Assembly (NCBI GenBank): GCA_014529385.2
Contig: CM043942.1
Span: 109,985,641 to 110,049,640, forward strand
Length of the DNA stretch: 64,000 bases
Source of the DNA: Adiantum capillus-veneris
Lineage: Eukaryota; Streptophyta; Polypodiopsida; Polypodiales; Pteridaceae
Reading direction: 5' to 3'
The notes under the pieces are model-generated. The model had not been told where the DNA came from and did not search any database. It saw nothing but the letters and a program-made list of their open reading frames with translations. Shown here piece after piece: positions 48,152 through 60,002 of this stretch. Positions within the stretch are counted from its first letter, which is position 1; each line of letters begins with the position of its first letter. A program made the position numbers and the translations under genes.

Positions 48152-48276
48152 ACAGCAGAGGATTTTGTGTTGAATATTTCAATGCAATAACAATTTTTGC
48201 AACACATGCACACAGGATAACGATAATGGACAAAGACAGTGAAACTCTGAAGAGAGTAAGGTGGAGATCGATATGA
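48152..48276 (+). pseudogene. Histone H3/CENH3-like, C-terminal part of the fold
   Basis: It continues the histone on the far side of element D. AEDF matches AEA/DY of alpha-2. After a one-base loss the frame reads FATHAHRITIMDKD, clearly the H3 motif CAIHAKRVTIMPKD. It ends in a TGA at 48274-48276 with a divergent tail (RVRWRSI) instead of RRIRGERA. The canonical Pro of MPKD is Asp. The frame meets the left part if element D and a 4-bp target duplication (aaag / acag) are removed. Confidence 0.8.
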
Positions 48277-48313
48277 TAAGCTGCTCCAACCCAACGAATT
48301 TATAGATAATAAA

Positions 48314-49404
48314 ATGAAGGAAATTTTGCTTATGCCTCTATTAAAGCCAGAGGCGGTGAAGATTGTAAAGGTCACCCACGATGTGAATACCAGAGCCAGG
48401 ACTGAACAAGAAAATCAGTGTGCAGAGGAGTTATATAAACTGAAAGAGAAGGAAAAGGCAGCACATGCTATAGAAGAAGCGGTTAACAGCTACCACATTG
48501 TAACACACAAAATCGATGTCAGCAACAACAAAATTTTGTCATCGATGGAGGAAGGATTAATAGCTGATATACATCTAGAAGATGGTATAATAAGACTTGC
48601 ATTAGATTCTATGGATATCAATATATTGCGGGATCCAAATTCTCAAATCACAGATTCAATTGTATATATCTTCCTAAAGTAAGATGCTTTCACCAGCTCT
48701 AGCATTTTTTATTCATCCTTGAGGCCAGAGACTAACAACATCAAACTGTCTTGTAGTTTGATAAAGAGCCAGCTACCTCCACAATGCCATGCATAAATAT
48801 ATATATTTAACTCCTAGATTTCTCCCTTTCTTAGAATGAAGAATACCCCTATCGACACATTCGAGAAGTGGCTTGCTCATTGTCCAATGTTGCAAGTAAC
48901 AACCATAATTTTTCCATATGACAAAAATCACCACTGGAGCCTAGTGTGCATTGAACTTGACAAGCCAGCAATCTAGACACTAAACTCAATTCGAGGAACG
49001 CATCCAAAATTGAGACTGTGAGTATTGATAGTTATAAATTGGTTTTATTTTTTATAGACAATGGAGACAGTTATTGTGTTGGGTTTGTACCAACTCCTCC
49101 TGTTTGCAAATGCATAAAAAGACTGCTGCATGTATATGGAAGGCTATGCAAGAATCTAGAGCTGCACAAGTTAGAAATTGAGGAAGTCACGATGCCTTTA
49201 CAGACTGATGGCAACTCGTGTGGATGGAGATGCCTCCTTCATGCTGACTTTATACTGCAGAGCTTTTTTGCATTACAACCATTCATGTCAAAGGTATGCA
49301 TTTTGCACACCATTACTATAACATTGTGACAGTCACGGACCAAGTTGTGTCTCAATTCCCTTTTGTTTTTGTTTTGTCTTTTGCAGAGTGCATTGGAGAA
49401 GTAA
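48314..49404 (+). pseudogene. Ulp1-type (peptidase C48) SUMO-protease domain
   Basis: Ulp1 proteases process and remove SUMO. Exon 48314-48678 ends ITDSIVYIFL, equal to the N-terminal LNDxIINxYL motif. A GT-AG intron (48679-48834, gtaag...cttag) joins in frame to IDTFEKWLAHCP and IIFPYDKNHHWSLV, with the catalytic His. An in-frame TAG (48974-48976) and then LNSI follow; the usual catalytic Asp of LDS is Asn (48983-48985). Downstream PLQTDGNSCGW (about 49195-49227) has the conserved Gln and catalytic Cys. Another intron (49294-49386) leads to a short ending with TAA at 49402. The lysine/glutamate-rich start may be a coiled coil. The stop and the D-to-N change make it inactive. Confidence 0.85.
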
Positions 49405-49529
49405 ACCATAGAGTATTTGCACCGATACCGTGCCACCCTAATCCAACATTTGCTTGCAGTTTCACATATTGTGACCATGGATGCACAAAAAACCCTATTG
49501 GATGACCACATTATAGAGTTAATGGACTG

Positions 49530-49635
49530 TTGATGGACTGCAACAAACAGATTCCATAAGAGCAACTAAGAAAGGACAAGAGCAAGAGGAGGGAGGGACT
49601 TCCGAGATGAGAAATGCTACAGAGGGAGAGTTTGA
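49530..49635 (+). pseudogene. Linker exon 5' of element E (Ulp1-FCP1 junction, left part)
   Basis: An open frame ending ATKKGQEQEEGGTSEMRNA and TEGEF runs into the tttga target site. It continues without frame change at 60003 on the other side of element E. Composition is charged and repetitive, as in disordered linkers. Confidence 0.55.
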
Positions 49636-50560
49636 TGTTTGCGGGTCACCGCGACGGACGTCCATAGCATAGCCTTCAGACATCAACATAAATATCAATA
49701 CCAGGGAAGCGACTCGGATGAGGCATGTAAACTCACTAGGGTGTCAATCCTAATGAAGTGAACTCAAAGAGATGCAACTACTAACTCTACAAGAAAATCA
49801 AATGCACTAAAGTCAAGTAATCTGCCCATGTTCTTCTACACATCTCTACAGTCATCACGCATGTTTACCTTGCAAATCATATCGGATTCGCACGAAACTT
49901 GAAGGGAAGCTAAAGGGGACTATCAGGAGTATATCCTATCACTGTCACAGCATTCTGGATGGGTACACGGATCGCGATCGTTCGTCCCAAAGTACGTAAA
50001 AACAGTAAACGGATGATCCCAAAGGGTCGTTTTTGGGTCCCTAAAGCCTCTCCTAGGGTCAAAACAACAGAAAATACACATATAAACACTCAAAACAACG
50101 ATTTAAGGCCACAACAGTTGCATTTGATACCTACACCGAATCTTGAATGCTTACACTTGAATGAAAGAGCACTGTAAGAAGAACACAATGCAACAAACAA
50201 AACTGAATTTGGATTACCGTAGCCACAATAGCGATGATTACAAGTTGGAGCTAAGAGGTCGCTGTGCGTACAACAATAGTCACTTATCTTCAAAAAATAA
50301 TCTCCCTTTCCCACTAACCTTAGTGTATTATATACCTAGGGCTTTCTAAAGTGGAAACCCTTCTGATGGACCTTTACATACATCATTGGAAAAATTATAT
50401 CTTTGACTTAGACTTGACATAGACGATTGTCATTAGGCTTTTACAGGGTTTGATGTATTAAACATCGGAAAAATAATGTGACCACATCAAAACTTGGCCG
50501 GCTGACCCAACGGGCACCTTGGCTAGGTGGGCACTTGTATGTTGTTATCACCTCCAAACA
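49636..50560 (-). repeat. Element E 3' LTR
   Basis: It begins TGTTTGCGGGTC and ends CCAAACA on the + strand. A TATA-like tatataata on the minus strand lies near 50330. It contains one copy of the GATCGCGATCG palindrome (49969-49980). Confidence 0.95.
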
Positions 50561-50575
50561 CTCCCCCCTTCCTAG

Positions 50576-51685
50576 CTCGTGTCGTCCCTTGACACGACCA
50601 TTTGTAGTCTGGTCTTCTTGTTGATGAGACTCTCCTCTTCCTTGATTGAGTTATATATGGCATGTTGTTCTTGTTCAAATGGGGTGCCCATTTGCCTTTG
50701 ATTGATGAACATGTGTTCTTTGTGATTTGGATGTTGTGGACGAGGCATTTGTGCATGTTGTTGTACATCCAGCTTTACCTTTCCATTTGTGCAATTGGTC
50801 GATGATACCTGCTTCTTTGGATACTTTGCCTCCTGGTGCAGTTGACTTTTTATTGGAGCTTGTATCTCAAAATGTTTGAGACTTTGACATGTGTGCACTG
50901 GCATCTCCAATTTGATTTTCTTTACCACTTTGTCAATAGAGCTTTGTTAGTATCTTTGAAGATAAGAGATGCTCTTGTCGAAGAGTAGTTGAGAACAATG
51001 TGGCCCCACTTTATCTCTTTGAAGATCGTGTAACAAATTCTTTGTTGGTTTCATTTGATGGAAGGAATATATACAATAGAATAGTGATGGGTGTTTCTAA
51101 ATTAGGGTCTAGAACCTGAATGACCAAAGGGAAAAACCTAGTGGGAAAAAATGCCTTTGGTATACGATCTTATTGGGGTTGAACACTTGGAAGTTGAGTA
51201 CCTGTTCATGCAAGGTGAGTGCTTGGGAGAAATAAAGTAAGAGTGCGTAATGCAAGTGCCAATTATGGGACACTCTATATGCACCCAAGAGTTCTTTCAA
51301 GAAAATCATGCGGTGTGAAAAATGAGTTGTTGGGTGCTTCACAGGAACAAATGTAGCACATGTGATATCCAAGGACATCTCAATAGCTTCCACATTTCCA
51401 AGAAGGGTTTTTGATGTTGAAGCTTCTCCACTCATTACTCACTATGCATAGTGCATGAGTGTCTTTTGGACTCTCTTCTTCACTTTACCAAACTTAAAAT
51501 ACATAGACTTGGACTCTTATGCTCACCTATACCAGCATGAGCGACACAAAGTCCTCCACCTTGAGCAGTACCTAGAATAGCTAAGACTCTTAGACCACAG
51601 AGAATATTACTTGAAGCTTTGGGACTAATGCCCTGCTCATTTAGTGGCTCAGCTGCCCGACTCTTGACTTTTATGCCATGTATTT
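50576..51685 (-). other. Element E 3' region with two small ORFs
   Basis: Minus-strand ORFs at 51435-51109 (108 codons, starts MSGEASTSK) and 50928-50572 (118 codons, lysine/glutamine-rich) lie between the polyprotein and the purine tract, as the acidic ORF does in element B. I see no similarity between these proteins and the B ORF. They may be chance ORFs or decayed accessory genes. Confidence 0.4.
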
Positions 51686-54600
51686 TTAATGGCGACTTGG
51701 ACTTACGTGTTCATGGCCTGAAATCCAATGCCATAAGTTCTTGAGATTAAGGCCTCTATCATTGCTTTGTTCTTTGGATGCCACCATATTTTCAAGTAAG
51801 TTGGCATACTTTGACTCCTCTAGCTTCTCTTGTTGCATGGGATGTTCCGTAAGGAGGCCGCATTGTTGTACCTTTACTTTTTCTTCTTTGTGAGGAGCTT
51901 GAGTTTTCAATAGTGGTTTTGGGACCCACTTTGTTCTTGCTTCATGAGTTGCTCCCTTGACTTGATGGACACTAGGCTTTTGTATCCATACTTGGCTATT
52001 ACCATTGTAAAAGCCTCGCTTTTGTAGTAGAAGACGAGGAATCCATTTTGAGGTTGTTTCTCCCTTGGTTGTGCTTAGTCTCCATTGGCTTTTTGTTGTT
52101 GTTGATTGTCTTTGTGTGGGGTCCTTTGCTACTTGGTTGGTCTTAGTGGCTCTAGGTTGAGCAACTACTTTGGGTAACCATATTTGGGTGTTACCTTCAT
52201 GGAATCCTTGTGCTTCAAGTAGCTTGACGGGAACCATTCTATTCTTTGTCTTCATTTGGCCTTGTTGGGTAGCTTGATAAATCTCTCACTTTGGTACCCA
52301 TATTTGTTGTATTGTTTGCTTCTTTGAAGATCTTTTCTTTTGCATATTCTTTCTCCTAGTTGAGTTGGTTGTCTTGTGTTGAATGCTCGGCTTGTTCTTT
52401 GTGGGGTTTCTTTGTAAGGGTGAGAAGTTCCATGCCGTTACCTTGGGCTTTTTGGCCCAAACATCATTTGAGGCCACCCACCCTGTCGCCTTTTGTTGTT
52501 GAGATTGTTCTCGAGAGTGTATCCAAATTGGATCTTTGACTTTAATGTGTTCCTTGGATACCAACACCTGCTTGACATTTCTTTGCTTCTTTTGGAGAAT
52601 TTGCTGCGATGGAGATTTAGGTTGCAAAACCTTTTGTTTGGGGATCCATTGCATTGTTGAAGCTTTTGTTCTTGACGTAGAGGCTTTGCTTGAGCTTTGA
52701 TGTGGGCTTGGCGAAGGTAAAACTGACTTGCGAGGATGATCTTCTTCAATGTTTAGTTTGGCCTTAGCTTTTTCTGCTGCAGATGGTTGTGTATTTTTTG
52801 TTGATGTCTCTTGGACCGTCTTTGTTGTTGTTGTTGATGCTTTTTGTTGTTGCCCGAAGAAGATATTCTGCGAACTCTTTGTTAGGACTAGACTTTCTTT
52901 GATGTGATGTGAGTCAACTATGTTGAAGTTGTCTTTGAACTCCCCATGACTCAACTTGAGTATTGCTTCCCTTATGCCAAAACTTGGGATTGGTGTTTTG
53001 GCACTGGTGCATACTCTTTCCTCCACTTCTTTAATTGTCGGCTTTCCCATCATTATCCAAGTTCCATATGACATTATATTCTTAGTAGCATAAGGATCAA
53101 TTGCGGTCGAACATGTAACCTTGAGCACTGTTTGTCCGCATAAATTGAATTTGATCAATGTGGGATATTTTTCATCTTCGGCTTCTTCCTCATTCTTCCT
53201 TTGATCTTGAGTTTGTAGAACATCTGTTGAATTGGAGCTTTGCACATCTGATTCTTTCTGTACTTTCAACTCTGCATCATTTGAAGTTAGTTTCTTTGGA
53301 GTAGATGTTGTTGACTCTTCAAGTATGTCAATGATGACATCTCCACATGGTTGTATTGCTCTCCTGGTTTGTGTTTGTGCAGCATCCTCCATGACATGGC
53401 TATTTGTCCCTCTATTTTCATTCTCACAAATCTCATTAGCATTTCTCAGCACTTTCAACATAAAACATGAAACTAGGTCGTAGCCTCCTTCATCACAAAA
53501 CTTGGTTGGAGTTAGCTCATTTACACACACATCCAAGGTTGCCAATATTTGAGTCCATCCAAATGGCTCAAATAATTTCTCTGGAAAGGGTTCCGCTATG
53601 TAAGCTTCATTGTCCATTGATCTTTCTAGGATGCAATCCTCCTTCACTGAGCTTCCACACTTTGAAGCACCACACATCCAAAGTTCTTGTTTGGTTTGTA
53701 GCCACGCAGGTATCTCTTTCCCATTGACTATAGTAGAGGTAATTCCTTCTAAAGGAGTTCTATTCACATCTCTATAGCTATGGTCTTTTATGATTATTTT
53801 TGTGGTGATCTATTTATGTCTCAAGTAGATATAGTCATAGCCCCAATCTTGAACCATCTTAAGTTGACGCATGAAAAGTCTTCCTAAAATGATATCAAAA
53901 TTGTTCCCTTTTCCAAAATCTACTATTGCAAATGTATGTTCATATTCAATTCCACAAGAAGTTACAATAATTTGCTCTAGGATACCCAGAGGTTTTTCCG
54001 TGTATCCATCTGCAAGTTGCAGCTTCATTCTAGTTTTCCTAAGCGCTGGTCTACCCCATTTTTCCTAAATGTCTTTTGTGGCTATGGCTACTCCAGCCCC
54101 ACTATCAAGTATAGCCAATGTTTTAAATCTTTTGTATTCCACAGGTAAGGTGGTGTTTCCTTCTTCTCCTTTGCAATATTCCCCCACCTTGTTTATTGGC
54201 ACAGGTTTAGTGTTTGCACTTTCTTGTTGAGTTTTGTTTGATTGTTCATTTGAGGGTAGATCTTGAAGAGGTATCTTTAATACCATCTTCCCCAAATTGT
54301 TGCCTACTTCATCCCATACATGTGGTCTAATCTTAAGCAGTCCAGATAGAGTAATGGTGCACTGTATTGGAGCTAACATCAACTCTTGCATACTCTTTGT
54401 ATCCATCATCTTGGATATGGATTTCCTCTGAGATGGCACCACTCTAGTCTCTGAGTCTGCCTCATGTTCTCCTATGTATGAGGGTAAGGTCTTCAAGGAC
54501 TCTGGTTTGCTTTCAATTGAAACTTCCGTCCGTGCATCTCCATTTAGAGATTGAATGTCTCCCTGATAGACTTCATGCCCTGTATTGACCTCAGTTATGG

Positions 54601-54697
54601 GTGCAGATTGGAAAGTCGCACTTCCATCTTTTGCACTTCTAATTGCTTCCCACAATTCATTTGGCCATGGCTCATCTATCTTTGGGATAGGTGCCAT
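51686..54697 (-). pseudogene. Element E protease and W[IV]P[KR]-repeat region
   Basis: One reading frame from 54697 to 51686, cut by stops at about 54065, 53808, 52284 and the end. The retropepsin is ILDSGAGVAIATKD (about 54110-54070), with a standard DSG, and continues after the stop with FDIILGRLFMRQ (about 53880). A Ser/Thr/Gln/Lys-rich region follows. Its end repeats a module of the type LLEAQGF, GNTQIWLPK (52230-52170) and LLQKRGFYNGNSQVW (about 52040-51990). The same module ends the element B polyprotein. It has no match to any enzyme I know. Confidence 0.8.
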
Positions 54698-54733
54698 AAA
54701 TTGTGATCTTGACCTTGCATCATTAGTGGTGCT

Positions 54734-56647
54734 CTAGTCACTACCTTCACAGGAATTTTGGGTTCTGCCTCTGATCCACTTGGAGAAGCTAACACTCCCA
54801 CAACATTCATTGTTTTTTTCCCCTATTTTTTTGGGTGTTTTGGACAATTTGGAACAACATGTGTAATGGCACACTCCAAACAATATCCAATTATGTCTAC
54901 ACGAGAACAATTCTTGGCCCAATGATTACCTCCACACTTGTTGCATGGTCCATCTTGTTGAGTCACTGGTGGCACAATTGATGGTTGTTCTTACTTAGCC
55001 AGAATGGTCTCTGGTCTACGCTCTTGATTGGCTATGAACATCAGAGTGTCCTCATTCAATGAATAGAGTTTTCTCATAGGTTCTTGCCCTAGCCTAGGTT
55101 GTGATACCTCAGCTCTTTGTAAAGCCCTTGACACAACCCTATTTTGAAATAATGGATGATTTGGTAATGGCATTTGTTTTTCTATTTGAAGTCCAAATAG
55201 TATCCCCCTCGTGTAGGTTTGATTATAGTAGCACTCACTCATCTCATGATTGGTCCATTTTTGCTCAATGGCACACCATTTTATTCGTTGTGCTACTTGC
55301 GTTGCTAGCTCATCTAGGTTGTTCATTAATTGAGACATAACCACTTGCCTTGTGTTGGTTTCACTAGAAGCTAAAGGAGCATTATCCATAGTGATCTTTG
55401 TTTCACCAATTTCCTCACCATAGGCCTTACAATTGTCAACTAGGTATAACGCTTCTCTCGTGACTTGTTCAAAGGAAGTACATCCTTTTAAGTGCAAATC
55501 TTTCTTGAGAGTTTCATTTTCAAACCCTCTATGAAGAGAATTGATAATCTTTCATCCTATGGTAACTCGCGTTCCGGACATCTCTCTATATATTGTTTGA
55601 AGCGTAGCGATGCTTCCTTCACTCTCTCATCTTCTTTTTGCTTGAATGCATAGATTTGGGACACTGTGTTATGCTTGATTCCCCTTTTAGAGAACTCCAC
55701 AACAAATTCTTGCAACAGTTGTTCAACGTTTGAGAAGGCATTTTTGTCCAACGGGTGGAACCAATTCAATGCTATCCCTTCCAAGGTTAAGCCAAATCCC
55801 TCATACTGTGTATGAAAATAAAATACTTATTTGGCTCTTAACACTTGTTTGAACAAGGATGCATGTACGTATGGATCCCTTAATACATCATACTTCCTCT
55901 TGACACATTTGGCCAATTGATATGGTCTCATTGGTTCTGGTTCAACCATGTATCTTAGCGTGTTGGGGTCTCTCACAAAGACATCCCTTGTTCCTTCTTC
56001 TCCTCTTGGAGAAAATCCTGGTGGAATCCCCTTCGAGACATGTTTTGGAAATGTTGATGGATTTGTAAGTCTAATTGTTGGTCTCTTGGTTCCACTCAAT
56101 GAGGTAGGAGCTACACTCCCGTAGCTATTTTGGATGTTTGAGGTCCATTTGATTCCATAGTTTCAATGTTAGCTTCTTGCAAATCAGTCTCAAAAAACCC
56201 TGGTACGCTTACACTCGGTTGAAAGTAGTAAGCAGAGATTGGAGTACCCATGTATGTATATCTTTCTAGCTCAACTGGGCTAATAAGTTTGTACTCTCGT
56301 CCATACTTATCTACCATTAGAACTTGCACTCCCTGGTCATCTGTGTATGTGAAGGCATAGAGGTTCTTATAGTCTGTCAACTCTTCAATGATGGAATTTA
56401 AACATCTATAGAAGTTGTTTTGATCCCCAATAGGTAACCTATAAAGGCCATCATAAGTGTAATCCGTTAGAACTCTCGTGGCTTCATTGGTTTTGATGAA
56501 CCTCACGATGGGTTTGTTGATTAGAGGATGCTTCTCCTCTAAGTCTCCAGCAATTTCCACTTTTGCTCTTCCAAACTCCCGCCTTTTAGTTGACTGGTTT
56601 GTCTTCCAATGAGCTACATGATCACTTGACAAATATCTATGAGCCAT
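54734..56647 (-). pseudogene. Element E Gag with zinc knuckles
   Basis: Broken into 56647-56111 (178 codons, N-terminal part with no recognised fold), 56099-55827, 55784-55557 and 55497-54991. The Gag core is clear at 55784-55557 (GIALNWFHPL, LLQEFVVEFSKRG, RFKQYIERCP). Two CX2CX3HX4C knuckles, CNKCGGNHWAKNC and CLECAITHVVPNC, are read near 54940-54850. Frames change between segments. In function and order it corresponds to the element B Gag. Confidence 0.8.
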
Positions 56648-57194
56648 GCCTTGAGGTTTGGCTTGTTATGATTGATAAGCCTCATGGTCTTGTCTCAACC
56701 CTCTTGTTATAGGTGTTGCAGTATTTCTGGCTGTTTGTGTAGGTGGCATAGCTCTGAGTTGAGTGGGAGACCCTAATGATGGATGAGTTGTCATGTTTAA
56801 GCCTCACTCAATACTCTCAAGATGGTCCTTGATAAGAACACCTTGGCTTAGTGCACACAATCCCTTTTTGCCCCTGGTCAAAGTCTCTAAAAAGTCAGGC
56901 TTTGTTACCCCACTGACCTTTGGATATTGGTTTTGGGTATCCTAAAAGTTTGTAAATGGGAATCTCACAAGCTTTCTTCCTAGCTATAGGAGACTCAGTT
57001 TGGAGTTGTGTGTCAAAAGTTAGAGCAGTTTTGGTAAACTACACTTGAAACAACACTCAAAACAGTTTCACGATCAGGACACAAAGAGATTTTGTGCTTG
57101 TATCTTGGCTTCCAGAGGGTATTTTTCTCTCAAACTTGAGATTTGGGATGTACTCAAGTAGATCTACAAACTTATGAAGTCAAATACCCTCACT
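56648..57194 (-). other. Element E leader, proximal part
   Basis: Non-coding as far as I can see; it lies between the tandem repeat and Gag. The remaining leader, 58561-59042, is likewise without genes. Confidence 0.6.
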
Positions 57195-58560
57195 ATGTAG
57201 AGGTACACCGATCGCGATCGTTGACCCCAGGTCACAGATTTGGAAGATTTTTGCACAGTAGCTAGCCCTTGATGTCTTGATACCAAGTGTCTTTGTATTT
57301 TTGAATTTGGAGATGTTTTGACCAATGAAAACCCAAATCCCAAGTGGTTTTGCGGTTATTGGCCTGATTGTGTAACTGGGACTTTTGACCACTTTTTTTT
57401 GCTTTTTTGACCTTGCTCCTTTTGGAAAATATGTTGCACTAGATGTTAGCTACCTACTCACCAAGTCTCAACTCAAAATGTCACTGGGGTACACCGATCG
57501 CGATCGTAGTTCTAGCTCCTTTTCAAGTGAAACTTGTGGATATGGTAGACAATGATGTGTACAATCTACTCCTCAAATATTTTTGAATTTGGACAAAAAA
57601 AACTCAAGTTTTTACCAGATCTTGGTCTGCTGCAGTGGTTTTCTGATTGTCTGCTGTTTTTGGCTATTTTGGTGACTTTTTTTGAATTTTGACATCTCCT
57701 CGTATCTTATATAACCTAGGTGTATGTGTGGGTCAAATCTGGGTCAGATCTGGGACTGAGGTACACCGATAGCGATCGTAGTTTGGAGCCCAAATTGGAT
57801 GAAATTTCACCAGCTTGTTCACTGGGCTATTTTAAGACTACAACCTGCCAGACACTTTTGTATTTGCACTAAAAAAAGTCAAGAATTTACAGTTTCTTGG
57901 TCTGAAATGCCTGATTTTCCAATTTTATCAGGTTTGATTGATTTTGATGTTTGATTTGGGATTGAGAGATACCTAGGCTTGTCCTATGTACAGGCTATCC
58001 CTCTCCATGATTTCTTCCCAGTTTTGATGTGTTTTGGTCAATTGAAAGTCACTTTCTATGCCAGTTTAGCAGTTTTTGACTTGGATCTATATTCAGTGGT
58101 TTTGACAAGTTTTTTGTGGTTTTTGACCCTAGGTCCTTTAAACTTTTATGTTTGTATACCCTTGAAGAGTCTACTCATCAAATCTGGTACATTTCTGAGG
58201 TCTAGGTACACCGATCGCAATCGTAGTTCTGAGCCCAAATTCAACCAAATTTGGCATGCTTGTAGACACTCATGTTTTAAGGCTATCCCCCAAGTCTTTT
58301 TGCATTTGGATCACCAAAAGTCGAGATTTTACAGTTTCTGGGTCTTTCATGCTAGTTTTACCCAAGTGGCATGATTTCCTTGATTTTTGATGTTTTTGGG
58401 TGCGGTTGCTTTAGACAAACTTGTTTAAAATCTTATCAGGAAGGCACATGGCAAATCTTGTACAATTCTGACACTGACGTACACCGATCCCGATCATAGT
58501 ACCAGAGCCAAATCTGATGAAATTTTATAGGCTCTCTCTGACAAGTATTTCCCAGTGTTT
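57195..58560 (-). repeat. Element E leader tandem repeat with CGATCGCGATCG palindromes
   Basis: Units of about 270-290 bp begin GTACACCGATCGCGATCGTAG. Palindrome copies are at 57209-57220 (perfect), 57495-57506 (perfect), 57767-57778, 58212-58223 and 58485-58496 (one or two changes). Between them the text also repeats (for example TTTTTG.ATTTGGA, and TTTACAG.TTCT.GGTCT). The 445-bp gap suggests a unit that lost its palindrome. The repeat lies between the primer site and Gag. Confidence 0.88.
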
Positions 58561-59042
58561 GGTGCTACCACTTTGTGATTTGAATTAATTTCAGCTCTGT
58601 TTGGTCATATTTTCTAATTTCAGAGTCTTATGGCCCTTTTGCCAAAGTTATGGTTTTCTTGTGTTTTTGACTCTATCTTTTGCCCCAAATCTGACTGGAA
58701 TGTGATTTTTGGAATGTGATTTACTTATCCTACTCCTAAGTACAGAAATGAAAGAACATAAGAAAATGAATCAAACAAAACAAACAGGATAAAAAACGGA
58801 TGATGGATCAGTACTCAATCAATACAAAGAAATTTGAAGAGAAAAAATGCTTAAAGCAACCTCACTCACAACTCCCTATATCTCTCAAGAGTAGATCTAG
58901 CCAGTCCATCGACCCTAGACTCCACTAAGCACTAAACCCCTGTCTAGATGCTTCACTGAAATGTAAATGGAATGGAAATTATCTTTTGGAACAATAAGAA
59001 AACTATGAATACACACTCGGTCACTCATCACCTAAGATTCAT

Positions 59043-59060
59043 TCCCCGGCAACGGCGCCA
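59043..59060 (-). other. Element E primer-binding site (tRNA-Asp)
   Basis: On the + strand TCCCCGGCAACGGCGCCA equals the 3' end of plant tRNA-Asp including CCA. It lies one base from the LTR and is in the same position as the element B site. Confidence 0.9.
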
Positions 59061-59061
59061 A

Positions 59062-59997
59062 TGTTTGCGGGTCGCCGCGAGAGACATCCATATCATAGCC
59101 TTCAGGCATCAACATAAATATCAATACCAGGGAAGCGACTTGGATGAGGCATGGAAACTCACTAGGGTGTCAATCCTAATGAAGTGAACTCAAAGAGATG
59201 CAACTACTAACTCTACAAGCAAATCAAACGCACTAAAGCCAAGTAATCTGCCTATGTCCTTCTACACACCTCTACAGTCATCACGCCTGTTTACCTTGAA
59301 AATTATATCGAATTCGCACGAAACTTGAAGGGAAGCTACAGGGGACTATTAGGAGCATATCCTATCACTGTCACATCATTCTCGATGGGTACATGGATCG
59401 CGATCGTTCGTCCCAAAGTACGCAAAAACAGTAAACGGATGATCCTAAAGGGTCGTTTTTGGGTCTCTAAAGCCTCTCCTAGGGTCAAAACAACATAAAA
59501 TACGCATATAAACACTTAAAACATCGATTTAAGGCCACAACGATTGCGTTTGATACCTACACCGAATCTTGAATGCTTACACTTGAATGAAAGAGCAGAG
59601 TAAGAAGAACACAATGCAACAAACAAAACTGAATTTGGATTATCGTAGCCAGAATAGCGATGATTACAAGTTGGAGCCAAGAGGTCGCTCTCTGTGCGTA
59701 CATCAATAGTCACTTATCTTCAAAAAATAATCTCCCTTTCCCACTAACCTTAGTGTATTATATACCTAGGGCTTTCTAAAGTGGCCGGTGGCCAACTTCT
59801 CATGGACCTTTACATACATCATTGGAAAAATTACATCTTTGACTTAGACTTGACATAGACGATTGTCATTAGGATTTTACAGGGTTTGATGTATTAAACA
59901 TTGGAAAAATAATGTGACCACATCAAAACTTTGGCCGGCTAACCCAACGGGCGCCTTGGCTAGGTGGGCACGTGTATGTTGTTATCACCTCCAAACA
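59062..59997 (-). repeat. Element E 5' LTR
   Basis: Partner of 49636-50560, with scattered substitutions and small indels. It carries the same palindrome at 59395-59406 and is followed by the tttga copy of the target duplication. Confidence 0.95.
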
Positions 59998-60002
59998 TTT
60001 GA

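Larger units (their letters stand above)
49636..59997 (-). mobile_element. LTR element E: gag-protease retrotransposon related to B
   Basis: 10,362 bp with LTRs 49636-50560 (925 bp) and 59062-59997 (936 bp), flanked by a perfect target duplication tttga (49631-49635 and 59998-60002). On the minus strand a perfect 18-base tRNA-Asp primer site follows the right LTR, and a purine tract (ctccccccttcctag on the + strand, 50561-50575) precedes the left one. It contains Gag, zinc knuckles, protease and W[IV]P[KR] repeats like element B. No RT, RNase H or integrase was found. LTR divergence is clearly higher than in B, and stops interrupt the genes. Confidence 0.93.

Noticed and set aside
48314-48682. 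Independent small gene of 122 codons
   Set aside because: A GT-AG intron joins it in frame to the Ulp1 His-motif exon, so it is the first exon of the protease remnant.
49018-49057. A 40-bp intron (gtgagt...tatag) in the Ulp1 remnant
   Set aside because: It is shorter than known plant introns can be; the stretch is more likely decayed coding sequence.
51109-51435. Element E counterpart of the acidic element B ORF
   Set aside because: The position is similar, but I found no sequence similarity between the two proteins.
57195-58560. CRISPR-like array (regular palindromic repeats)
   Set aside because: Units are long (about 280 bp), the spacers are themselves repeated, and the context is a plant retroelement leader.
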